Shown here: one piece after another, positions 1-22,968 of the stretch
How positions within the stretch are numbered: the stretch's first letter is position 1
Layout: every line of letters starts with the position of its first letter
Source: Alviniconcha marisindica
Lineage: Eukaryota > Mollusca > Gastropoda > Provannidae
Direction of reading: 5' to 3'
Assembly (NCBI GenBank): GCA_018857735.1
Contig: JABMCL010001789.1
Span: 32,501 to 96,500, forward strand
Length of the DNA: 64,000 nt
Made by a program: the position numbers and the translations under genes
The notes under the pieces: model-generated
What the model was told of the DNA's origin: nothing
Seen by the model: only the letters and a program-made list of their open reading frames with translations
Database searches by the model: none

Positions 1-29
1 TATTTTTCATCGTTTTCATTGTTTACCTG

Positions 30-135
30 TTGTCGTTTTGTAGCTTGATAAGGGGGATTACCCTGAAAACTTCACATGTTGTGTTTTGTCCTACTAAATA
101 GCATTCTTTTGAACCCTTTTATGAGTTTTGATCAA
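30..135 (-). repeat. Dispersed repeat S4, partial
   Basis: Shares TAGCATTCTTTTGAA and TTTTGTAGCTTGATAA with 2085-2240. In reverse it matches 1835-1935, 27690-27880, 30595-30770 and 60600-60680. Unclassified interspersed repeat with no coding signal. Confidence 0.6.
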
Positions 136-246
136 CAATTAAATGATCTGACGAGATGCAAAGGCACAGCAGTGTTAATCATTATGCAGAAACGTGCATT
201 CACAGTGTGCTCACAGTGCTTAGAATATAAGTAAGTAAAGTAAGTA

Positions 247-545
247 AACATGGTGCTTTGCGTCCACAGAAACCACAAGGCTTAACATGGATGGGGGGGG
301 GGGGGGGGGTATGGGGAGGGAGATTATATACCTATTGCTACACTGTTACCAGCAGAATGACTCCTGCATTAAGGTGGGCAGCGATGAGAGACATTTTAAG
401 GTTTCATTAATTGTGAGGGACAAAGTCACAAGGCAGTATCCACAGACCACAACTTTTGAAGAGAAAGGAGAGCTCGAGCGGATTCGAACTGAAGTCCCTC
501 TGCTTACCAGACTAATGCCTTACCACAATGCCAAACCAGCTCATG
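247..545 (-). mobile_element. SINE family S2 copy (tRNA-headed)
   Basis: On the minus strand it begins with a tRNA-like head (GGTAAGGCATTAG as A-box region, AGTTCGAATCC as B box). It continues through the same body as 37628-37942, including the G/C run, and ends in GTGGACGCAAAGCACCATG. It lies downstream of SelJ exon 7, probably in the final intron. Confidence 0.8.
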
Positions 546-656
546 CTTAGAATGTGCTCACGCATAATTTATGTGATGATGTATGCAAGGCACGAGTGTG
601 GATATATAGTGATTTTAAGTGCCTTTTAGCCTGGATGTGTGTTTTTGAGAAGATGT

Positions 657-716
<60 letters not shown>

Positions 717-1033
717 TAAGATTAACTTCAGGGTGTGACAGCTAGTCTTTGTGTGAACGATACAGAAACCATTGTGATTGTAACTGTATTTTCTTCTGAC
801 TGTTTATTCACTTGATTTTATTAAGCTTTTATTATAATTAAGTGAGTGAAACCTTCTAGGATTTAATTACGTTTTTATGTACTTGTTATTATTTTGTCAA
901 AGGCAGACAACTGAATTTCCTTTTTAAGGATTTATAAAGTATTATTGTATTGTATCAACAAGCACGGCCTCTCTCAAGCTACCACGGGCTGCAAGTGCAA
1001 TTCATGAGAAGCAGCCAAGCGTAGAGAGCTCAC
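546..1033. other. Intronic stretch with (TG)n
   Basis: Holds a TG microsatellite at about 660-712 and otherwise AT-rich sequence. I searched the minus strand here for the missing last SelJ exon and found no convincing match. Confidence 0.5.
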
Positions 1034-10674
<9,641 letters not shown>

Positions 10675-12039
10675 GACTGTCAGCGGCTTAGTTAGGGACG
10701 TTATCCGACAGTTCTACTGGCAAATACGCCAAGTCATGCCTGTGTTTGATCTTATGTAAGTGCCAGAGTCGGCGATCGTCTGCTTAGGCTTTAGGAGTCA
10801 GCTCCCTTGCAACACGAGACCTAAGAGTTACCTTTGCTTAGTAGTGGATGGAAAATTACATTCCGCCACGCTCAAGAATCAGTTAAAATCTGGAATTATC
10901 TTTTAGGTATGTGACTGCGTCCGTTATTTGACGTTTGCGCAAATGCAGAGACTGAATATTATCTTTTTGACCCGTCTTGGTCGGAATATTGATAATGATC
11001 TATGATTCACATTGTATCAATTGAATTGGTTATCATTCTCACTCTCAGTTTCAGAGTCAGACTAAGACTAAGAGTAAGACTGTAAGAGGTTCGAACCGAA
11101 GACGCAATTTCTTCTTTTTCTTCTTGAAGTTCGTCTTCCATTAAATGTCTAACTTCCATATGTTGAAGATTCTGACATTATATGGGGTGGTTTGTTGTAG
11201 GAGAGCGCATAATGTAGAAGGACGTATCGATCAGAGTTGGGGGGGGGGGGGGGGGGGGGGGGGGGGATGGGAGGCAGGCAGGTGGATGGGGAGGGATTTG
11301 GGTCAGTTTTGAGATGGGAGGCAAGCCTGGTCATGAAGCAGTCCAGGGTGGCTGTTGCCACAGTTTGACCTGAAAACGTAGGAAACGCATGCTTCATTTC
11401 GTTGTCCTGTCAGTGTCAGTCTCTAGCTTGAAATTATATAAAACTGAAATTAGTTAAAAGAAGAACATAAATGTATGTCTGTTTGCTTCAAATTTGACCT
11501 CCTCAGGGCACAGCCATGTTGGTTTGCTGTTTACCAGTGAAAAATAGAAAAAGACTGGCTTATATAAATTATAATAATATGTGTCCGATATATATATATA
11601 TATAATATATAATTGTGAATGTGATACTGATAGCATTAGCAATAGCCTAATAGGGTTTGCCACACATGCAGGCCTTGTTAATGATGTCACAGACAGCAGG
11701 GTGCAAAATGGCAGCACTCATGTTTGTGTTCATGTTTTTGCAGCTTTCATTTTCAGTCGTTGATTTTGTAGTGTTTTGCTTGCTTTTTGTTTCATTTTAT
11801 TTTTAATATAGCCAGTCTGGGTCAAGGATCAGTCTACATCAGATCACCCTGTGCACAAGTGTTCCATGATGAATTGTCTGTGAGCTCATTTTTCCTATGG
11901 GGTTCTGCATCAGCAGTCCATGTGCAGCTAGCTTCTAGTCTACTGTGACTGTCTAGATCAGTAGATGTGCTCTGTGCTCTCTGCATCTGTGTAATCTTGT
12001 GCATCAAAATAAAAGTAGCTCCTAGAAGACTAACAGTAA
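10675..12039. other. Spacer upstream of SelJ, probable promoter region
   Basis: Non-repetitive from 10675 to about 11230, then a 27-base G run (about 11240-11266) and AT-rich sequence. No TATA box was recognised near the SelJ start. A CAGTTTCAGAGTCAGACTAAG-like simple region is at 11045-11085. Confidence 0.35.
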
Positions 12040-12420
12040 CACAGAGAGAGAGAGAGAGACTTTGTTGCTTAACATCCATGGAGGCAAGAAAGGCCTATTA
12101 GCGATGGGGATGAATGGGAAAAGGGGAACAGAAGAGTGAAACCTGGAAACAGGCGCCAACCCAGAAGACCAAGGCTGCCGTGGACTGCCACCAGAACAAC
12201 AGGATGTTAAAGCAGTGTCCATCTGGCATTGCACAGTGACCACCGCACCACGCAATTTCTATGCAGAACAGAGTCACAATGACAATGTCTGTAGCTCCGC
12301 CGTTTGGAAACAACTGAAGCAAAAGAAGTCTAACTCTCTCGCCCAGCACCATCTCCCTGCTCTTGATCTCTTCTGGGCTAGCTTCTTCATGAGAGTCCAG
12401 CTCATCTCCCTCCTTGTGAT
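12040..12420 (-). mobile_element. Dispersed repeat S3 copy
   Basis: Inverse copy of 26030-26400. Shared blocks include CCATGGAGGCAAGAAAGGCC, AACAACAGGATGTTAAAGCA and the GGAGCTGG-type end. On its own strand it ends in CCATGGACGTTAAGCAGC-like sequence, a tail shared with SINE S2. Confidence 0.75.
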
Positions 12421-13144
12421 CTCACCTGGACTCTTAGACTAACAGTCAGGGTTACCTGCATTCGTAGTCAGCGTGTTTGCTATCCTGCTACAATTGTACA
12501 AACCAGCACATCATAACATTACAGGGGGCTGTCACCGGAGATCACTGTTGAGGTAATCAGGATCAGCTACAACTGATGAGATGCATCAGGATCAACCACA
12601 ACTGATGAGATGCATGATCATCAGTTTCAGTGATAATCTTTTACATGTTGGGGCAACCAATTCCATTGCAACCCATTATGAATATGAGACTTTACTTTAT
12701 CCAATGCTGGCACAAGTGCCAGTGAGGGATACCATAATGGGCATGCCAATAAATAATGGCTCAGTCTCATACCAGCACAAATCTCATAATGGCTGTTGGC
12801 ACATGATGTGCAATGTAGCCAGTGACTGAATCAGCATAAAGAAGAAGAAGAAGGCTAACTGCAAGAAGCATAACTGATTAACTTTCCTAGTCACTGAGTC
12901 AGTAGTTGTTAGAATGTTACAATTCTAGAGCTGCAAACATAACACTTTTGTCAGACTTTTCAGGTGTTGTTTTTAAGTTATGATCTGTATTAGTGTATAC
13001 TATCAACCACTTTGATGTCAAGTCTGTGTTTACTTCCCATTTTATGTTGTGTAAATTAAGCTTTGTATAGTCAGTATGCTCATGTGTGTGGGTGCCTCTG
13101 TGTGTGTGTGGGTGTGGGTGTGCAATTAGAATAGTCTGTGTGGA

Positions 13145-14926
13145 CAAGATTTTGTGCTTTATAAGTACTTAATTATTATTATTATTATTATTATTTAATG
13201 GACAAGCTCTGTGTAAGCTTACAGACATGGGTGAACAAAGCGATTTTGCGCTTTATAAATACTTTCATTATTGTTGTTATTTAATGGACAGACACTGTGT
13301 AAGTTACAGACATGGGTTCATGAACAAAATGATTTTGTGCTTTGTAAATAGTAAATACTATTATTATTTAATGGACAGGTTCTCTGAAAGCTTACAGACA
13401 TGGGTGAACAAAGCAATTTTGTGCTTTATAAATAATATTATTATTTAATGGACAGGCTCTGTGTATGTTTACCAACATGTGTGAACAAGGCAATTTTGCG
13501 CTTTATAAACGCTTTTATTATTGTTGTTATTTAATGGACAGGTTCCGTGTAAGTTTACAGACAAGGGTGAACAAAGTGATTTTGTGCTTTATAAATAGTA
13601 TTATTATTGAATGAACAGGCTCTCTGAAAGTTTACAGACATGGGTGAACAAAGCGATTTAGCGCTTTGTAAGTACTTTTATTATTATTATTTAATGGACA
13701 GGCTCTCTGTAAGTTTACAGACATGGCTGAACAAAGTGAATTTGCACTTTGTGAATACTTTAAAGTTTTATTATTATTATTACGTAATGGACAAGCTCTG
13801 TGTATGTTTACAGACATGGGTGAACAAAGCAATATTGCTCTTTATAAATACTTTTATTGTTATTTAATGGACAGGCTTCTGAAAGTTTACCAACATGGGT
13901 GAACAAAGAGATTTTTTGCTTTATAAATAGTATTGTTATTCAGGCTGTCTGAAAGTTTACCAACATGGATGAACAAAGGGATTTTGCTCTTTCTAAACAC
14001 TTTTATTGTTATTTAATGGACAGGCTCTGTTAAAGTTTACCAACATGGGTGAACAAAGCCATTTTGCTCTTTATAAATACTTTTATTGTTATTTAATGGA
14101 CAGGCTGTCTGAAAGTTTACCAACATGGGTGAACAAAGCGGTTTTGTGCTTTATAAGTACTTTTATTATTATTGTTATTTAATGGACAGGCTCTGTGAAC
14201 TTTTACCGACATGAGTGAACAAAGTGATTTTTTTGCTTTATAAATTGTATTATTGTTATTTAATGGACAGGCTCTGTGAACGTTTACTGAACAAAGTGAT
14301 TTTTTTGCTTTATAAATATTATTATTGTTATTTAATGGACAGGCTCTGTGAACGTTTACTGACATGGTGAAAAAAGGGTGATTTTTTTGTTTATAAATAC
14401 TTTTATTGTTATTTAATGGACAGGCTCTGTGAACGTTTACTGAACAAAGTGATTTTTTTGCTTTATAAATATTATTATTGTTATTTAATGGACAGGCTCT
14501 GTGAACGTTTACTGAACAAAGTGATTTTTTGCTTTATAAATATTATTATTGTTATTTAATGGACAGGCTCTGTGAATGTTTACCAACATGGGTGAACAAA
14601 GTGATTTTTTGCTTTACAATTAATAGTATTATTGTTATTTAATGGACGGGCTCTGTGAAAGTTTACCGACATGGGTGAACAAAGTGATTTAGCTCTTTAT
14701 AAATACTCTCATTGTTATTTAATGGACAGGCTCTGTGAATGTTTACCAACATGGGTGAACAAAGTGATTTTTTGCTTTACAATTAATAGTATTATTGTTA
14801 TTTAATGGACGGGCTCTGTGAAAGTTTACCGACATGGGTGAACAAAGTGATTTTGCTCTTTATAAATACTCTCATTGTTATTTAATGGACAGGCTCCGTG
14901 AAAGTTTACCGACATGGGTGAACAAA
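13145..14926 (+). repeat. ~80-bp minisatellite leading into FBXW5 exon 1
   Basis: About 22 degenerate units of 70-90 bp with TTTAATGGACAGGCTCTGTG, TTTACCGACATGGGTGAACA and AAGTGATTTTGCTTTATAAA plus (ATT)n. Most units retain ATGGGTGAACAAAG. The last unit's ATG at 14914 is the apparent FBXW5 start. Confidence 0.92.
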
Positions 14927-15099
14927 GTTCAGGGGGCTGCAGTTTGGAACTGGCCGACCTGCCCGACTCACTGCTGCTGGAGGTGTTCTTCTCCCTGCCG
15001 GCTCAGAGTCTAGGCTGTGTAGCTCGCACTTGCTCGCGCTTCAATCAGATCGTCAAAGATGAGCTGCTGTGGAGAGGAATCTTTCGCCGAGATTTTAAG
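14914..15099 (+). CDS. FBXW5: FBXW5 exon 1 (F-box, residues 1-62)
   Basis: ATG at 14914 gives [20 protein letters not shown], then the F-box core ending [14 protein letters not shown]. The donor AAG/GTGAAC is at 15100. An in-frame TGA lies at 14899. An alternative is an acceptor TTCAG at 14928-14932, with the true start in an unseen upstream exon. The ATG is part of the last minisatellite unit. Confidence 0.8.
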
Positions 15100-18000
15100 G
15101 TGAACGTCGTCGCTCAGTCAGTCAGTAAACTGGTTGACCAGTATGGTGGTAGGTTGTTGGCACACTCCGAGCATCGCTTTGCGGCACCTTCCTCCAAACT
15201 CTGCCAGATTTAGTTACGCCACTGAAGGGGCACTCTTTATCTCCGCGCAGCTGTCCACCAACGCAGTCAGCGCCCTCCGAAAGGTTTGGGTACTGATAAG
15301 ACTGTAGAAGCAACCCAGCACCCAAGCACGCACGTAATCATGAGACGCATCCACCCCAGGTAAAAAGAGAGTTCCGTAACGATTCAAATGATTTCAGGTT
15401 TTATTTGAGCTGGCGTAAGCAACATGGCAACATAAAATAAACATCTGATATAATTTGAGTTGTTTGTAACAAACTTACTACTGTTTGAGCACCAACAAAA
15501 AACTGCTCGTTAGCTGACAGTTTTCTGGACCCTATGGCGTTACTAAATACAGCAGTGGTTGAAGGAAGGATGTCATAAACCAGTGCTTGGAGTTTGGGAT
15601 GCTGGGTTAGTCTGTGGTGGTTCAGGTCGAACATTGAAGGATTAAGAGCAAGTCTTTGATTTAGAGTATTTTATTCTAGAAATTTATACAAGTTGTATCC
15701 CTTCAGTTTCAGCATGTTTGTGCCATAACAATACTGGTACAGCAGTTGGGAAGTCAGTCAGTATCATGCATTAGTTTGCCTGTGAGCTGTGCACATGGAT
15801 AAATGATGAAGATTAAGGCTACACTTGAAGTGATTCTTTGCTGTAGAGTATTTTACCTGTATTATTATAATTATAAATTAACCCCTTCACTGCCACAGCC
15901 TGTAAAATTTCCGGGCTGAAAGATACACAGACGCGCCTGCAAACAGGATACTTTCCAGTCCTGTAACATCTATTTTCAGTGTTTTGCGTTTTCATGATTA
16001 TCTTTCACTTGGCAGTGCAAGAAAGAAAACAAAAAGGCTTAAACTAATAAAAAGGGTTTGAAATTTCACACCATTATTGGTCGCTTTCAGGTGACATCGT
16101 GGCAGTGAAGGGGTTAATAGTATAATAATACAAGTTGTATTCCTTCAGTATCAGCATATTTGTGCCATAAAACTGTGCCACAATAGGGAAGTGAGTGTCT
16201 TACATTAGTGTGTGCTGTGTCAGTGTGTGCATGGGTAAATGATGGAGATAAAGGCTACGCATAAAGTGATGCGCTGATGAGTTTGCAAATATAAATTTAT
16301 AAGTGTTGACTCAGAAGGACTGAAAAACAATCCTTCACCCTGTCACATCTAGAAATCCAAGCTACACCACACCGCTGAATAATTCAGTAAAGTTACCTAG
16401 AGGCAATGTGTTAATACTGTTAAACAACCAGCTACAAACTCCCATCATGAACTCTGTTTATAATTCATCTTGTGTTGGAGTAGGTACTAGGTACTCCAAA
16501 GTGATTTTTTTGAATTGGACAGAAAGATAAAAGGGGTGGTATTTCCCGACAGATCCTCTTGTTCTGATTCCAGTGATACCAATCATATTGTTTTTGAGTT
16601 AATTTGGCACAAAGTTATGAATTTTCACATATTTAATTTTCCACACATTTTTTGTGCTAGGTGCAAATTGATGATTGTGCCATCTTCAGACTCAGAGGCA
16701 CACCATATGAAAACACAACAACATTGTTCTGCAAAGTCTTACCTGGACAGTATAAGGGAACATGCACAGTAAAGAGCCAGTTTTTTTGGAGTGCCTCTTT
16801 CCCTAGCATACATATAAATGAAATTTAATTTCAAAAACGGTGGAACTTGAAGTTGAACCCCTTTAAGAAAGGTCACCCTCTTGTTTTTCAGTGTCTTATA
16901 GTTGTAGTGTCCAACTTCAGCATTTTGAAGACTTTGACGCTAACTTTCTGTGTATGCTGGGTTGTTTTGGTGTTTCCATAATCCACCTAACTGACGTGGA
17001 CTACAAGGTCTTTAAAGGACAAGTCCAAGGTTAGGGGTGATTTTTGACACGATTTCCGTTAAAGCTCGCTGAGAACAATGATGTAGGTGAAACTGTGATC
17101 TGAGGGTTATAAATGCATGAAAAAAAAGGCATTTTCTGTCGTATGAAAGCGTCGCCATGACGCCCAAATCACGTGACCATATGCCTACTACATCACTTTG
17201 GGGAGTTGCTGCAAAATGGCCAACTCCAGCTCCGAAGACGAAACTGATACTTTGCCCGAGAGACCCACAAGGATACAGCCGTATTAGTTTGAGCCTGTCA
17301 GGCAGGATTTTGAAAGAGTACCGGAATATCGTGTCAGCAAACCCCATGCGTTATTCCATGGAGTTTGCGAAATCTCCCTCACTGAAGTGCTCGCTACACA
17401 AATGGGCATGATGCGGCGCAGCAAGAAAGTCAGCTTGTTTGAATTGTATAAATTTAATCTACTTTCGCCTCACTGCGGGTCAATTGCGTAGGAGCTCGTG
17501 CATTGTTATACCTGGGGTCGTCTGCGAATTGTTACAGTTCGCAGCAACACTGTAGGCCGGCATGGTTAACTTTTTTGTCAACCACACGCATACACAGTTT
17601 ACTGAAGAATCTAAGATGGCAACCGCACTGACTCCCCAGACTGACGTCACTTCCAGGAAAGTCTACAGAAAATAAAATTGATTAAAAACCCAATTAAACA
17701 TTTTTTTAATTTTTTTATTTCATTAAATCTGAAACTAGTGACTCATTTGACAATCATTTTGATGGTCATTTTGCATACTTAAAAACCTTGGACTTTTACT
17801 TTAACATGCATATGTGACCTTTTTACAAGATATATATATATATAACACAGGGGAACTTGCTTTATGTGTGCAAGCGAGTGAGCATGTATGTGTGTGTGTG
17901 TGTATGCATCTTTCATGATACAGTCTCATCCAACTGACTTTAGAAGTATACTCTCATTAAAGAGGTTGCTTCCACATTACACTTATTTACAGTAAAACTA

Positions 18001-18664
18001 GGTTTGTTCAAAATTATTGTGTATTGGCCATCCACATTTTTTATTTGACATTAGTAAACAACAAAGGTCATATCAGAGCAAAACAAATTCATTATTAATT
18101 TTCATGAGAATTTTTTTAATTATCATAAAAAAATCAAAAAATAATAATCTGTACAGCATGCCAAGCTCTATTTTGGGGTTAGACTTTACAGCTTTGTGCT
18201 TTAGATTAGAAATGTTTTTGTTAATATTGTTTTGTTAAATTATATCAGTCAGAAGTTATTCACCTTTCATCTATAGATGTCAGTGATGCGCCAGTGCAAA
18301 CATTCAGAGCAGTGGACATAGTATGATTCTGCTTCCTTGATGTAATTTATTTTATTTTATTTCTCTTTTTATAGTGATACCCATATTTCCTTGTTTCTGC
18401 TTTTGTTCAGGTGCCTCAGTCAGTTCCGCTGTATCCAAGGGCGTCGTCCTGGCGATCTGAGTATAAGCGTCTGTTGGATGAGTCGCCTGCTGTGCTGTGT
18501 GAAGAGTTGACTAAGCACAAAGATCAGGTGCTCCACGTCAGCTTCTCCCACAATGGAGAGATGTTTGCCACTAGCTCGAAAGACGGAAAAATCATGGTGA
18601 GCACAATTAATTAAGTCAAGTGGGAATTGTAATCAGCATTGTTCTTCAGCCCTGTCAGTCTGTA

Positions 18665-18731
<67 letters not shown>

Positions 18732-19426
18732 TGTGCGTGTGTGCATGCATGTGTGTGAGTGTGCATGTGGGTGTGTGCATGTGGGTGTGTGCATGTGTGT
18801 TGCATCTTTCATGATACAGTTATGCTTGAACTCTTGTTGCTGTTAACATTGTGTTAGCTTTTTGTTAAATTGCTGATAACATTTTCCATCTTGATGTACA
18901 TTATGTGGGTTGTATTACACTTGCTCAGCGCTTTGAGCCGCAGGGTAGGCGCTTTACAAATTTCAGTTGTTATTATTATTAATTACTGGAATTCTCTCAA
19001 CCTACTCTGTGCTTATTTTTAGATTCAGAGGAGACATGAGGGTGCAAAATTGATTAAATATTAAGTAACATTGCATTGTACTGGAAGCTTTTAAACAGTT
19101 GTGTTTTGCAGCCACCTTGGATTGTTTCTATGGCAACAGGTCATCAGAATGATGTAATAACACTTTTTTTTAATTCTCCAAGTCATAACCTTTTAAATAC
19201 ACCCAAATCTCAAACTCACGGATAAAAGAAGTTTGGGTCAATTTCACACTGCCATGTTCCCCCATAAAATCATATGTTGTTGAGAAAAATTGCAGGACTT
19301 GTCATTTCTGGAATACTTGTCAACTGATTGATGTAACCAGGTCCTGAGTAAGGAATTTATAAATTGTTTGAGTTGTTGTAAGCTGGATTCTGTCAAAGTA
19401 CTTTATGTTGGTTCAGAATCATGATG

Positions 19427-19505
<79 letters not shown>

Positions 19506-19848
19506 ATGTGTGTGGGGGGGAATTTTAGTACTTGAAGTCTGTCAGTTTACTTCACACTGGTTCTAATTTCTAAGTCAGGGTGAAGATAATAGTTAAGACA
19601 TTAAGGGGGAACTGTTCTTTGTTTGTTAAAAATTTGTGTTTGATGCTTGTGTATAAATTATAATGTAAGTTCTATTTTATATTTGTGTCTGGACTGATTT
19701 TGTGGATTTGACTTGAGAAGGGGTTTACATATTTATATGAGAAGAGTCTTAGTTGAAAGAGATTGATTGTCCTCAAGTGATGTTGTGCATTTGACAGGAC
19801 GTTAAAACCCAGTTACTAACTAACTAGCAGTTCTTTTCATCTGGACCA

Positions 19849-19916
<68 letters not shown>

Positions 19917-22336
19917 TAGTATTTGTCACTATCAGGCGGACGGGGAGGGGGGGGGGGGGGGTCTTAAAGAGGCAGGGGTACAATTTTAGCATATATGTGT
20001 GATACACTTATGGCCTCTTCTGGCCTCTTATAAGTCTTTAGTCTTAGTTTTTTGTTTAAGATTGTTAACACACCCATTACCTTGATCTCTGTAACCACCC
20101 TTTGCCTTGCAAACATCATTTGTTACTTTAAAACAGGAGAGAGAGAGAGAGAAGGGAGAAAGAAAAAAAAGGGGAAGGGAGCAGAACCCCTGGAACTCTG
20201 CCCCCCCCTACCCCCCCCCCCCCCCCCCCCACCCCCCCCCCCCTACCCCCCCCCCACCCGATCTGAAGTGTCGAGAAGCTTCAGACACTACCTGTGGGCA
20301 CAAAGCCAAGGACATCGCACCGTCAATCACCTGGAGGAAAGAGGAATCGTGAGAAGATCTTTTACTTGAAAGGACGAGAGAGGGCCATCATCAATAAGAC
20401 GAACATTGGAACTGTTTCAAAGGCAACGTTGGGGAAACTTTTGAGAGACAGGGTGGAGCGCATATGGGCTTTTCCAAGTGCAGACATACCATCTTGAACT
20501 GAACTGAACTGAATGTCATTTTCTTTCTTGTCCGTGGTGCAGGTGTGGAACGCCACTGATCCGTGCTCGTTACGTTTCTGCACCAATATGACGAAAGAGT
20601 TCAGCTGGCGGTACACCCAGTTTTCCCAGTTCAACAAGTCAGACACGTTGCTTCTCGTCTCCGGCATCCACCACGGCAACATGACCACTTCTGGGGAAAT
20701 TGCTGTCTTTGATTTGGAAGGTAAAAACTCAGCTGTTTCATGTTTCAGGGCAGAAGTCTTAACAACAGTACTTCAGAAAGGATTATTTGAAGTGACTTTT
20801 TTTGTAGCATCATTTCCATCGCCCAGACTGTCTGTTATAAAACAAACCACTTCATCCGTAGTGAAGTACCCCACCACCATCATGGTGTGGAGATCCAACA
20901 TGCTTTGAATACTCAACAGTTTTTTTTTATGTAACCGACTTTTAGAACTCCAGAACATGATGAAGATGGCACCATCTGCAAGCAAGCTTGTGAGTTGCCA
21001 GCTACATCACTGATCATGTGATCAGGATTCCCTGGGTTTCCCAGACTGTTGCTCTAAACTGGATTGACATGGATCCCTGCCAGAATGTGCTGTCTGCAAT
21101 GAAAGGCTTAATCAAATGAGCATTTTATGTACACAATGGCAGCAATCGAACCGTGTTTTATTTTACATCTGTTCGTATCGAGGTGATATTAGACACACAA
21201 AAAGAGAAAGAAAAAAAGAGCATATTATACCAACTTACCCACAGAACTATGAACAATCAGTTCATCAATAGAATTTAGAACATCAGTATTATACAAAATA
21301 TATCTTCTGTTGTTGCAAGCATTAAAGTCGTATCCATTTTTCTGAAGTGACTCTGTGGTAATAGGACATTCAAGTAGTATGCGTTCACACACAGGATATT
21401 TTTGCGAACACATGTCACATTCTGTGAATATTTAGTGTTCCATGAATTTAGACATGCTGCCAATGTTGGCAGTGAAATAGCTATGTCATAATTGTAACAT
21501 TTGGTGCCTGTACATTGATTGATTGATCACTTATATAGCGCTATTTTCCGCTCTCTTGAGCAGACTCACTACGCTCACGTGTGGTTCTACATGAATGACT
21601 GGCTTTTTATAGCGCGTTTTTTGAATATCCACTGAAGTGGTGTACTTACAGGGCCGGCATGGCTGGTGCTACATGAAACTGCAGCCGTCTCGGTGCAAGT
21701 TCTGTGTAGAACATACAACCATGCTCCATGTCACTTCATGCAAAGCCACATACGTAAGGTGTATGTGTGTTTAACTGTAACCTGCCACCTGCATTTTTGG
21801 CAGAATGACCGGGATCTTTTACGTGCTACTGTGGTAACACGGATGGATGGAATGGATACCGAAACAAGAGTCAGCACAGAAAGTCAACCCTGGAGAAGAA
21901 AATTCTCCCGCCGCTCCTGCAGGGATTTGAACCCGCGACCTTTCGGTCATGAGTCCGGCGCTCTAACCACTGAGCTATCCCCGCCCCCAAATGTCTCGAG
22001 TGCGATCAAAACTTGTGACTTGTCACCGTGCAGGGTTCGAGCCTCAGTGCCGTGTGGCGAACAAGCCGTACGACGTGTTTGGGACTTGGTATGATGACCA
22101 CCACCTGTTCTCAGGGTCACTGTACTGGACAGGGCATCTTCAGTCCATCTCTGCCCTCTGGCTTAACAAGGTAATATAATAATAATAGTATTAATAATAA
22201 CAGCGGCCATTTTTATGGCGCCGCATCTCATCAACAAGGGTGAGCGCGCTGCGCTTTACAAGATCAACAGTAGTGTAGACATTAAAACCCTAAAAATTAT
22301 AAATTGTGTCATCGTAATATTGTATTCCTCTCTCTC

Positions 22337-22429
<93 letters not shown>

Positions 22430-22887
22430 TACACGCATGCATGCATGCACGCACGCACGCATGCACACACACACACACACATGCACACACACACACACAC
22501 AGTTGACAGTATCATTTATTAAGCAGTGATGTGTACTTGCTCGTCTAAACTGCAGTATTCCAGTATTATGGGGATCAGAGTGCTTTGCAAATGTGCACCT
22601 GTCCCGCAGAGCAGAACAAACATATTCACAGAAATATATGCATATGTGCATCTGTCCCACAGAGTAGAACAAAACTATTCACAGTAGTATGCATACCAGA
22701 AATGGTGATGGTTATAAATACAGTGTAGAATGAAGATTGTGCTGAATAATTTCTGTATGCATGCAAGAATATCTCCACATTCAAATTTGAATACATATGT
22801 ATACAAGGCTTTATAAAAGCATAGTACAATGTACCAAGTATATCAGTTAACCAGTTTGTGTGTTGCATGCACGTACACACACACACA

Positions 22888-22968
<81 letters not shown>

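Noticed and set aside
287..550. 87-codon ORF as a gene
   Set aside because: It is the reverse strand of a tRNA-headed SINE (S2).
974..1033. Unspliced C-terminus VSSLRLAASHELHLQPVVA after SelJ exon 7
   Set aside because: It begins exactly at a GTGAGC donor and resembles no family C-terminus. A further exon off the window is more likely.
13145..14926. CRISPR-like or gene-cluster interpretation of the regular array
   Set aside because: Units are contiguous degenerate minisatellite copies without distinct spacers, in an animal genome.
21666..22094. 142-codon ORF reading from SINE into FBXW5 exon 4
   Set aside because: The exon 4 part is real, but the SINE part lies upstream of a proper acceptor whose phase matches exon 3.
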